NCBI GenBank assembly: GCA_944470555.2
Contig: OX104127.1
Location: 118,448,741-118,512,740, forward strand
DNA length: 64,000 bases
Reading direction: 5' to 3'
From: Heterobilharzia americana
Lineage: Eukaryota; Platyhelminthes; Trematoda; Strigeidida; Schistosomatidae
The translations under genes and the position numbers were made by a program. The notes under the pieces were generated by a model. The model did not search any database. It had not been told where the DNA came from and was given only the letters and a program-made list of their open reading frames with translations. This document shows positions 54,105 through 64,000 of the stretch, piece after piece. Position 1 is the stretch's first letter. Each line of letters begins with the position of its first letter.

Positions 54105-54845
54105 TCACGTTACTCATCGGTTTTTGTATAACGTACTTTTATTTCAAAGGCAAAATACACAAACAGGAAACCAACTTCAGTGGAATCACTGATATCCGGA
54201 TTGACTGCAAAAGTAGTAATACTGAGACTTAAAATTATCGTCTCACCAGTGATCAAACCAAACATCTGGATCCCCCTACGTCAACGAGACCTTCACTATC
54301 ATCAAACGGATGAAATGGAAAGAGAATATAGCTTGAGTAACAATGTTTTCGAGAATAACGACTTCAAAACAGTAGAAGAGTCGAACAACAAACTTCCATT
54401 CCTAGATGTTTTAGTCAGTAGGACCATTAAAAAATTAATGACCCAAGTGTTTAAGAATCCGTGACACATTCATATCAATGGATATGAACAACTAGGGATA
54501 TGAATCCCATTTTGAAAATGTGAAGATTCTGTACAGAGGAAACAAAGAATACTGGCGAATTTCTAGAAGCTTGGTATTCAGGTCAATCAACAAAACAGTT
54601 GTATATACATGAACCAATATATTAAACAATAAGAGAAATGACAAACAACTATAAAGTCAGACAGAGATGGCTAGTAGTAAATGCCGTACAATTAATGATA
54701 AAGCAATTAAAGGAAACTACCAAACCACCAGTTAGAACACGGTACTTATTCACTCACGGAGAAATCTTGATACTGAAGTTAGCGTTGGTGGTTTTGTCTA
54801 GCGAAACCATGGAAGCTTCACGGTAAAACCATCCAGCTTAGACCT
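54105..54845 (+). mobile_element. PLE fragment with internal deletion
   Basis: Carries the RT block ESNNKLPFLDVLVSRT (54385-54425), preceded by weak RT sequence, then jumps to the end of the endonuclease (EFLEAWYSGQSTKQLY equivalent near 54560) and the 3' terminal motif GGAAGCTTCACGGTAAAACC then CCAGCTTAGA at 54810-54840. The middle of the element, including the GIY-YIG motifs, is missing. Confidence 0.8.
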
Positions 54846-54899
54846 TCCAATTAGAATCATGACAAAACTTTGAACCAACTCCGTTAAAGTAGACTCAGT

Positions 54900-55480
54900 T
54901 AAATGCCTAAGTAAGGGGGAAAAATTTACTGGTAGGACAGAAAATCTACAAGAAATTAGATACATCAAGAATACCTTGCGTCTCAATAACTACCTAGATA
55001 AATTTGCCAATTAATCCAGAAGAAATCGAAGTAAGAATATGAGTAGTAATAATAACACTGATGTTATTAGTAATAATTCTACTAATAATAGCAGTAATAG
55101 TGTTACCATACAAAGAAGGCACCTCAGAAACGTTGCGAAGAATTCTCAATAAAACTGGGACTAAAGTAGCATTTAAATCAACAAACTCTGTTAGGAACAA
55201 GCCTTGTAAGTTAAAAGACCCAACTGATCCAGTTAGGCTAAATAATTTGGTTTACCTAGTATCTTACAATGATTGTAAAGTTAAATATATTGGTCAAACT
55301 AGTCGACTATGATCAATCAGAATAGCAAAGCAAAAAAAACTCAGCTACATGAAGGTTAGTATGCCCTAACAAGGTAGTGAATTCAGAGGAAAGCTCGGCT
55401 ACAGCCACGCATGAAATTATATACACTAGGATGGGATAGAGCAACAGTAATAAAAACTTAGGTGACAGAAGAGATCGGTA
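54900..55480 (+). mobile_element. PLE fragment, third GIY-YIG type
   Basis: VLPYKEGTSETLRRILNKTG then TKVAFKSTNSVRN (connector) and NLVYLVSYNDCKVKYIGQTS (GIY-YIG start) are followed by a stop-broken continuation with AKQKKLSYMKVSMP and GSEFRGKLGYSHA. The Cys pair seen in the 22.6 kb copy (CNNC) is reduced to one Cys here, so it belongs to another lineage. Confidence 0.8.
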
Positions 55481-55484
55481 ACTG

Positions 55485-55860
55485 AACCTGTTTTTCGAAT
55501 CAAGAATAAATACAAGTAATAGAAATGATTCTGCAGCTGTCCTAGATAAATAGAAAATATGACTACCCTTATTACAAAAAGTGAGAGCATTAAAAATACA
55601 TAAGCCATTTCTCAAAGTTGCGGAGTTACGTGATATGAACATGGAAAAAAATTATGCTCGAAACGTTATCTAGTAAATAATAATGTTTCATTGTGACAAT
55701 AATAAACAAAACAGAATTACAATCTATAACAGGGCTCAAGTTTTACTTCCCTATAACTAGGTACTTCATAAATCGACCCAAATACTATGAAAACAGTAGT
55801 GACTCAGAAAATAAGTTTCTAAATACAAGTAGAGCTGTAACACATTGTTTGGAGAGTTTG
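55485..55860. other. Unassigned stretch between PLE and CR1 relics
   Basis: AT-rich, no feature recognised; it may still be decayed PLE 3' sequence. Confidence 0.35.
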
Positions 55861-55864
55861 ACTT

Positions 55865-57080
55865 TCAACTAGTAGCATGGTTTTTGTAGAAATTTCTCTT
55901 GCTTGACGAACCTCCTTACAGCCAGAGAAAGTTGGGTTAAGTCTAAAGATGATAGGACACTTCTAGATGTCATTTCAGACTTTAGTAAGGCGTTCGACAA
56001 GGTATCTCATTCCAGGTTGCTCCGGAAACTGGAAAGTTTTGGAAGCACTGACAGTCTGCCCACGTGGATAAGAGAGTTCCTCGTTGGTAGGAGACAAAGA
56101 GTAAGGATCGATTCCCATGGAAGTCGGTGGGGAGTAGAGTGCCGCAAGGCACAGTCCTGGTCCCTTACTTTTTCTCCTATACGTAAATGAGCTGCTAAAT
56201 ATCACAAAATCCCCTATGGTTCTCTACACTGATGATGTAAAAATCTGGCGGGAATTTAGAAACGATAAGGATATACGTGCGCTTCATACAGACCTAAACA
56301 GCTTGTTTACCTGGTCTGATGCCTATAAATGCAGGTAAATGTGTGAGCATCCACTTGGGGCACACACACACAGCAACACTTACGATATTGGTGGGACTCC
56401 CCTACCGTCAGTAGACCCACAATGACCTAGGTGTCACAATGAGCTATGACTTGAAAACCACGGGCACACTGTCGATTGGTAGCAGCTGTGAGTTTTAGGA
56501 CTCTGAGCATTACGTAGAACGTTTGCGAAAATGAGCGGTGACACGTCCACCATCTTACACACATCCTTAGCGAGGTCTAAGTTACAAAACTGTACACAGG
56601 CAGTCAATTCTTGTCTGAAAGGTGACGCAGACCTTCTAGAAAGAGTTGAGGACAGCCACTCCTATGATCCCTGCGATGGCTGGTCCCACCTATGAAGATT
56701 AACTTAAGGAGCTGAACCTCTTCACTTTGTCCTACCGCAGACAGAGGGGAGACCTAATCATGCTATACAAGATTCTAAGAAGTGACTTCAGACCTGATCT
56801 ACTTTTTTTTCCCACTAGGCCGGAACACCTTAGAGGACATAGTAGAAGACTACAAAAGCAAAGAACGAACATAATCTCCGCAAAGTACCGGTTCTCGAGT
56901 CGAGTAATCAAGGTCTGGGATCGACTCCCAGAAGTGGTGTCCGCATCATCAACTGACTCGTTGAAAATCTGCTTGAAAAGGATTAATACAGGCTCTCAGC
57001 CTCTTATGCCCAAACAACAAGTCTGAATTATAGATTCAACGTCTGCTTTATTTGCTGAGGTTTGGTGTCGTGCATCATGC
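55865..57080 (+). mobile_element. CR1-like LINE reverse-transcriptase relic
   Basis: DDRTLLDVISDFSKAFDKVS then HSRLLRKLESFG, WIREFLVGRRQRVRI, a frameshifted GVPQGTVL with PLLFLLYVNEL, and VLYTDDVKIW (the FADD/YADD position reads YTDD). At the 3' side LSYRRQRGDLIMLYKILRSD and FSSRVIKVWDRLPEVV are typical of CR1/Jockey-like C-termini. 5'-truncated; about 300 bp in the middle (56340-56690) is heavily scrambled. Confidence 0.88.
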
Positions 57081-57084
57081 AGTG

Positions 57085-57520
57085 TCATGCTGTTCAATTT
57101 ACACACCCGTACGTGATTACTGAGTTAGATCATTTTCTCGTACTACATGCCAGACAATGAGCCAATAACTAACTTCTAAAAAGCCGATTGGTTCAGCAGG
57201 ACTCGTTAGTCAGAGGGAGTAAATTGAGACCTACTTTATAAAGTAAAATACACGAACAATGAAAACATTCGCCAGTAATCAGCAAGAACTATCTTTGTGC
57301 AGTCAATCGTTACTTCCCTCAGCAAATTTTAATGTTTTTCAGCTTAAGCACCGAACTCACTAACCACTTACACACTAGCTCTTGCTTCTCAGGACCAGCA
57401 ACGGAAAAAAGACAGACGTCGTAGTTACGATAAGCCATTACTAGACAGCTTACTACAGCTTGCAAATATATGCTAATTGTAACACTCACCAAAAACCACT
57501 TGTAATTACAATCATATATA
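57085..57520. other. Region downstream of SNU13
   Basis: No feature recognised; it includes the SNU13 3' UTR. A minus-strand ATTAAA occurs near 57327, a possible weak poly(A) signal. Confidence 0.4.
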
Positions 57521-57522
57521 TT

Positions 57523-58018
57523 TCAAATAAGCAGTTTTTCAATGCTCTGCTGAATTGATACAACAAGAGGCTTAAGCTGCGAACCTTCACTGTCCGTTAC
57601 GGCGACCGCAGCTACTGACCTAGAAACTCCACAAGCCCGTCCGAGAGCCATTTGGGAAGGGATAAATACATACGGAACGTTTTTGTCTTCACAAAGGAGC
57701 GGTAAGTGCAAGACAATCTCAAGAGGATCGATGTCAGCAGCCATCACAATAAATTCAGCTTTCCCTCTGTTAAGAGCCTTCGTGGCTTCATTTGCACCCT
57801 TCTTAAGCTGCTTATACGAGCTGGCTTGCTTAACCAGCTCAATAATTTTATTTGTCAACTCTGGACCAGCCAGAGGATATGCTCGAGGATTGATACCTTG
57901 CGTCTAATAGCGGAAAATATTTATAAAACAAAACAAACCATCATTCCACGCCCAGATTTGTCCTGAACGACTACCTTGAGGTAGCTTTTCAAGGTTCAAT
58001 GCGCACTTCACCTGACAT
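57523..58018 (-). CDS. SNU13: SNU13 / 15.5K (NHP2-like 1) L7Ae-family RNA-binding protein
   Basis: Encodes a compact L7Ae-family protein that binds kink-turns in U4 snRNA and box C/D snoRNAs, serving both spliceosome and snoRNP. The main exon (57896 or 57903 down to 57523) gives [13 protein letters not shown] onward with [41 protein letters not shown] and LGRACGVSR, ending EKLLI; these match yeast Snu13 and human 15.5K closely. Exon 1 is short. Preferred model: ATGTCAG at 58018-58012, intron 58011-57897 (115 bp), giving [10 protein letters not shown] and 126 residues, the length of yeast Snu13. Alternative: ATGATG ending at 57939, a 35 bp intron 57938-57904, giving [12 protein letters not shown]. 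The body is secure; the first few residues are not. Stop is TGA at 57525-57523. Confidence 0.9.
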
Positions 58019-58019
58019 T

Positions 58020-61000
58020 TTGCAACAGTAGATAAATGACAGTCAGTGGTTAATCTGAAACTACTCCCTCTGCTGAAAGATCCACAAATCCCTAAGAAGT
58101 AGAAGGGACACCAAACATCTATTATCTTCAGTATCAAGTAACAACAACAGTTAGCTAGTTGGTCCATCTGAATCCTTGAGGGTATCTATAACTAGAAGTA
58201 GAGAATATTTGACCACTTCTAATTTTCTAGCCCAATGACATTTAAGAAATACAGACTGACCAAAAGCTTCGGAAGAAGTTACTAGGGTGCAGAACTTATC
58301 GATTCCAGGTCATGAGCACTTCATTTCGCTCAGTCACAGTATTCTGATTCCTTCATGTTCTAAATTGTTACACCACATGCAGAATCTATGTAATCATAGA
58401 CATAAACACATCTTCTACCCTTATTGACTCCAGGTTCGACAACGACTTCATAAGTCATTTTATTGCCACGTGCGCAACTTTATTATATACTCTTAGCGCC
58501 CCCAAGTTTCAGTACAGGTATAACGTAAGGACTCAGTGTTAACCAGGTGCCCAGTCCCTTCCTGTGACGTTAAAACGAATCTTTCGCTCAACGTGCCAGC
58601 TGTATCATCATTAGACTATCAATTCACGGTAATTCTATTAACAGCATTGCTCACTGGCTAAGAAATGTTCAACTGATTCTCCAGTTGGAACGTGAATTGG
58701 TTTGCAGCTTACTTCGATGCATCACTTCAAGGCTGTATTTGCCATGCTGATACGATCCTAGGGTAACCACTTCATCAAGTCATTAATTTCTTAGCGCTCT
58801 ATACAGGGTTAGCCGCAGTCACTTTCCACACCACATGTAACTCTGAGTTGAATAACAAGGGCTAACCTTAGACTTCGAAAAGTCCCACAGAACGTCGAGA
58901 TAGAGTTCCCGAATTGAACTTTGAGTGGATGACTTGGAGTTGTCACAGAAAGTCAAGTTTAGCAGCAGAGAGGAAAAATTCCCTCCGTTGTGTTCAAGCT
59001 CCGAATTCGCAGTGTTCTCTACAACAACAGTATTGGATCGTAATTCATTCACGAGATAAAGCAGGTGAATAGGTTGATCAAAAACGTTTTATGCTTTGTT
59101 ACCCACTGTTTTTAAGGTACTTCAGCTACAGTACACCCACACTGTCCACATGTCTTTAATTTTAGTCCGCAAAGTGACTCCGAATGCGTTTCAAGTTTTT
59201 CCCATCTTCTTGAGATAATTGATGAAAAACGATAACCTCAAGCAGCGAATGAGTCTGTAGGCCATAATCGAAAGCCCACTGCAGACACTGTGGAACAGTT
59301 CGAAAATTCGCGATCACGGAAAAGATGTGTCAAGGCTTTTTTCAAAATTATTGTAAGGTTTGAGCCCACGGATGACTTGAAACATAGCTGATTTAGCAGC
59401 AAAGATGCCTTCACCTGCTTGTCCTGAAATATTCATGTGTGGCAAGTATCGTGACCCGAACGGACCACTTGGTGCATGTCATACTTGAAAGTCAACTCAT
59501 GTCCTGCAAGGCATTAGGCCTCAACCTTCATGTAAAACGCAAATGTGTTGTTTGTCATAACCACAAATAAATTTTGGAAGGAAAACACACTTTTAACATG
59601 TAGGGTGTATGAACTGGGTAAGTTCAATGGAGTCTAAACGAGATACTTATGAATTATGTCGATTCTCAGCACTTGCAAACAGCACACAGCGTAAAATAGC
59701 ACTTACCTTCCTGATGTATGAAAACCCTTACCTTTGTCGCATGCAAATAAGTAGAACTGTGTTTCTGAGGATGCATCTGTAGCTACTTCGGAATAGCATA
59801 CCATTATGTTGATTGTAATCCCATAGTTAAAAGACTAACCCTTCATGAGAGCTTCTGAGGTAAAATTAACCTGTATGTAATAATAATAATTCACTTGTAC
59901 TAGAAGGTATACCTTCAAAAATAACAGCGGGAAAGTTCCTTGCCCTTCAGAAATGACTCATAAATGTCTGAAATTAAGGAATGTTCCCCTGGGAGTAAGG
60001 AACTGTTTCTTCCTCCAATATATTCAGTCCCGACGATAGCTTGTATTCAACGGCAAGATTTTGAAATCGACAAGCCTAATCCTTATTTCAGTGGTCCCGA
60101 CTTTATAATCAGATGACTTTCAAGTCAGTCAAGTTGACTAAAATGTCGAGGATTATGAAATTCAGATGAGATAGTTCCTACCACCGGAGCAGTCTCTACG
60201 ACCATGCAAAGTGACCAGAAGTCTCTGTGTTTGTAATCTAATCTTTTGCTTATTCTAGCACGATAAAATAGGTCTGTAATCCATTAGATTGGGCTAAAAG
60301 TGGGGTGATCAGCTTATCGCTTCAGGATATAAAGCCTGAGGCAGGTTCAACAAGGAGAAAATTCATCCAACTTCAACAAGTTAAGCACCACAATTGGGAC
60401 TCCGTGTGAGCCTCCAGTGACGATAGGAATTCTAACCAGTGTATGCAAAGCAACTTTGTAAGCCTAAATAGGATTAACCTAAGTGTTCTCAGATGGTTCG
60501 AGGGCACCTTTTACCCCCCGGTGGTGATGTTCTTTAGTTACCCATCATCAGAAAATAGACTGCTCTCATTGTGAAGACAGTTGTATGGTATCACTGTGAG
60601 TCGAGAAGATAGTAAACAGACTGCTTCAAAGTGCTGCCGAAGTGGCTGATCAATACTGTTGGCAAAGCCATAAGAAAGCTAACAGCTGGAGACCTCCACT
60701 GTAGATTACTAAAGCACACAAGTATATCCAACAAGTGTCTTGCGACCCATCCACAAAGGATTTTCCGAAGCTTCCAGGGTGTTTTATAGGGTTAATAACT
60801 ACCTATTCTGCACGAAACTTCAGTGCGAATATGAGGATGGTCACACTGATTGAAAAGAAACCACCGTAATGAAAAAAAATGTTGCATTAAGAGTGTAAAA
60901 TCTACGGCAATTTCTGTAACACCATCAAAGACTGTATACAGCCAACTTAGGAAAGAAGAAGATGCGACCAATGATATCTAGATCTTCCAGGAAAACCTCA

Positions 61001-63480
61001 GTGGTGTATGAAGCAGCCAAAATCCAGTTACTTTGGCCTAAACGCGTGGAGTAACTAGGCGGTACCAAACTAACGCGAACCCGACAAGCTTCTGCGTCCT
61101 ACTGTATACTTCCCGAACTTCCGCGAGTGACGTACAGTCGAGAGTTGGACCAATAATATCAAAAAAACGGCTTGTAGTAAATCAGTGGTAGATTCGTGAC
61201 AAAATCTGTGGTGCTATCAAAACAACCACAAGTCATATCGAAATTACAAAACCACCTCAACAGTGTCTTTGGGTAACTACACAGTCCAACCGTTCTCGGG
61301 AACGAATGTGTGCTATACAGTAAACAGTATCAGCCTAACGAGAAAGTCCCAAGCATTAATTTGATCAAAGAATATCGACTTACTGTAAATCCTTCCTCGT
61401 ACGCAATGCTGGAAACTGATGTTAGAAGTCCTCGACTGGCTTACCCCCGATTTCCTGTTTCTGGAATAGCTTCACAACCAACTCAACTCCCTACCAGTAC
61501 CCTAAATAAAACCTAAAACGAAACCCCAAGCACAATAACCGGTCTCTGTTTTTTGGTCCGCGACAAATGCGGCGGAGATCTGGATAAACAGTCAAACCCG
61601 AGTGATTACTTAACATACGGTAACACATAAGTAATAATGCTAGGCAACAGATTTCGCTAGTACTTTGCCTTGTGTCAATCCATCTAAAGGAAGTCAATTA
61701 ACAGCCAATGTATCTCCTTGACAATGTTGCATACTTTAATGTGAAGTCTATGAAGTTTTACACATGTGTAATATTCACCACCGTTGAACGACGACTCTTC
61801 CATTCTTTAATTACGTGCACCACAACAAGTGTTTTCAGTATTACCAATCTGAAGTGAAGAATGAAAAACGCCTGAACTTAGACATTCACCTGGATTAAAT
61901 TATCGTATGGATACTTATTCCTGAAATCATTGAAGTAAGTTACAGCTGGTCGATAAAGCCACGAACATAAGAGTTACCGTTAAAATCGACGTTTATCTGA
62001 CGAAACACTGGGTTTTGCAGATGGGTCGATCATGTCGACTACTCACAACGCAAACACCGAATATTGAGACGTTTGATGTGAAATAAGAACTGTGATTAGG
62101 AATGATGTGTATGCACCGTAAAATGATAACTTCCTGCTAGCTTCATAACATTTAGACACTTGGTATCATGATAGAGTTTAATATCCTCCATCTGTACCAT
62201 TCAAAACTGCCCAAAACTTTTGTGATTCTCTGCAACTGTCAATTTGATGAGGCCTGTAAACCAGCTTCTCCCATATTAAAAATAAGCAGTCAAACCACAG
62301 CACGACCGTAAGTTGAACCGAGACAAAATGCCGGGCACGGTAAAACAACATCAGGTTGTCAACAGTCCAACACCAGTCAATAGGAAAGTGGAGCAATCAT
62401 GATAAGTCTCAATCGAACAACGACAAATAATGAGTGTAAGGTCAAAGGAGACGGTCGGACAACCAAATAACATTACACCGATTAGAGCCAAAGGCACAAT
62501 ATCCATAACCAGGGTGGAAATATTCAAATAAATGTCAATACTGCCAAACAGGGTGATCAGTAGGATTTTTAAATCACTTTTTCCACTACGGTCTGCATTG
62601 GTCTATCATCAACAATATTTTATATGATGAAGCAATTCACTTAATATCAATGATGGTGAATGTAGCTGAATCTGACGTCATCTCTGATTCATTGTTCGGT
62701 GCACTTGGCGCGAATTAATGTCACGTCATCTTGAGAAAAGAAGTGGTTTCATGGCATGATTGCGTGGAATACGGCACGCGGTAAAGTTTTCTCTCGCTCC
62801 TTTTCACAACGTGGTGAAAGACTGAAATCAAATCAGACTACAACAGTTTGTAGGCTTTTCACATCCCTATGTTAATCTTCTACAGATGGCTCAGTCATCT
62901 GAAAGCATATGCAAGCAACCAATATGGAGACCTGTTAGGGGAACAAAACTCATCAAAGTCGCTCGGTAGTTCTCAATCTTGGACGGGCAGGGACAAAATG
63001 CTCACGTGGAGATAGGTCCGACCGACGAGCCTTCAACAGAAAAAAATGGTCTGGAATTCTCCTCTGGTCACCGGGATCGAAATAACTCAAACGCGTAAAT
63101 TTGTTGACAGTTTAGGGGACACAGAAGAGTAACATACCACCGGTGACCCAAGTATAATGAGCCCAAAAAATCGGCTGGAATTCAGGTTTCATGGGCCCCC
63201 TCCTAGGAATAAAACGTGGAATGGGTATGAACGAGGGACTATGCTGAATGTCTTGCACTGCGTGTCTGTGAACCATACAGTTCATATCCAGGGCTGATTG
63301 AAATAGCCCACTCTATTCTTTGGCCCCATAGGGTGTCTAAATACTCAATTCAAGTATTACCTGCGAAAATGGCATGTGTTCGCATAATTCGTTGTTCAAA
63401 GTAGGTTTTTATTATTATATAATTTGAAAAGAGGGCACTGTTTGGTTTGTCCCCGATTTTCCAGGTCACGAGTTTTATCA
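58020..63480. other. Unassigned region upstream of SNU13
   Basis: Visibly richer in CG dinucleotides and more complex than the first 12 kb (for example 61050-61150 and 62690-63100), yet no domain or spliced gene can be named. Frames of 68-77 codons at 58819-59052, 61310-61516 and 61491-61697 show no known motif. The character suggests old retroelement or undetected exon material. Confidence 0.35.
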
Positions 63481-63483
63481 GCA

Positions 63484-64000
63484 GTGATTATTATTATTAT
63501 TTGTTCCTCGGATTCCCAGTGGAACACAGGACTTCGGTAGCACGTCACCATTCCACTCCGTTCTCTGCATTCTTTTGGGCATGGCTGCACGACTGCCCAC
63601 AAGCTTTCATTTCTTCCTAACACGATCACCTCCATGTCACCCCCGGACACCCAACCCATCGTTTCCCATCTGGGTTCCACTCTACGGCCTGGCCAGGCAC
63701 GTGATGTCCCCGAATGGTCTTCTCAGTGTATTCCCAATCCATCTCCACTTTCTTCCACATATTTGTTGGGCGATGGATTATTCGTTAGTTCACTGCCAGC
63801 CAGAGTGAGTTCCTTGTTGCTTATTCTTTCTGTCCACCTGATCTTCAGTATCGAGCGTGGGCGGCAGCTGCTGATGAATATATGTAGTTTGTTGGAAATG
63901 TTTTTCGTAACGCGTCAAATTTCTGAACCGTATAGAAAGACGGACTCGACTGACGTCAGCGTTGAAAATCCAGATCTTGTTCACTCTCTATATTGAGCGC
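63484..64000 (-). mobile_element. LINE 3' end, truncated by window edge
   Basis: Same family and orientation as 24391-25280, with the same (AAT)n tail (63489-63503) and long near-identical stretches, for example TTTCCCATCTGGGTTCCACT followed by CTACGGCCTGGCCAGGCACG. Differences are scattered single bases and a few short indels. Chance frames on both strands are shadows. The element continues beyond the window. Confidence 0.85.

Noticed and set aside
57904..58167. 87-codon minus-strand frame upstream of SNU13
   Set aside because: Overlaps the SNU13 first exon and intron in another frame; no domain.

Overview
The window is animal nuclear DNA. It most likely comes from a blood fluke (Schistosoma or a close relative). 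Four things point there: conserved GTPase genes whose first introns are only 30-40 bp while later introns run to kilobases; short interspersed repeats carrying hammerhead-ribozyme cores of the SM-alpha type; many RTE-type LINE and Penelope-like (PLE) fragments, some CR1-like; and AT-rich, repeat-laden spacers. Genus is an inference; I cannot fix the species. There are no prokaryotic features.

Layout: 1-12 kb is gene-poor spacer with short retroposon relics, a (TAG)n microsatellite at 3.4 kb, SINEs near 1.0, 1.4, 9.4-9.7 and 10.2 kb, a PLE-terminus hairpin at 11.4 kb and an RTE fragment at 12.0-12.8 kb. At 13.0-14.4 kb lies a large nested palindrome: two ~409 bp inverted arms around three short terminal-inverted-repeat elements. 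15-25 kb holds another hammerhead SINE, inverted PLE termini, a PLE 3' half at 22.1-23.1 kb and LINE pieces.

The genic core is 27.9-49.2 kb. ARL5 (minus) and RAB8 (plus), two small GTPases of membrane traffic, start 177 bp apart, head to head, and probably share a promoter. Each begins with tiny introns and ends with introns of 1.5-8.9 kb, most of the larger ones holding RTE and PLE debris. The longest transposon, an almost complete RTE-like LINE at 40.0-43.1 kb, lies antisense in RAB8 intron 4.

49-57 kb holds the RAB8 3' end, then mixed RTE, PLE and CR1-like relics, including a 721 bp block that reads identical to part of the 40-43 kb LINE. At 57.5-58.0 kb is SNU13 (15.5K, L7Ae family) on the minus strand. 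58-63.4 kb has no gene I can name; the window ends inside a minus-strand LINE that also occurs at 24.4 kb.

Gene models were spliced by eye using homology recalled for ARL5, Rab8 and Snu13. Transposon borders are approximate, usually within tens of bases. No alignment or folding software was run.
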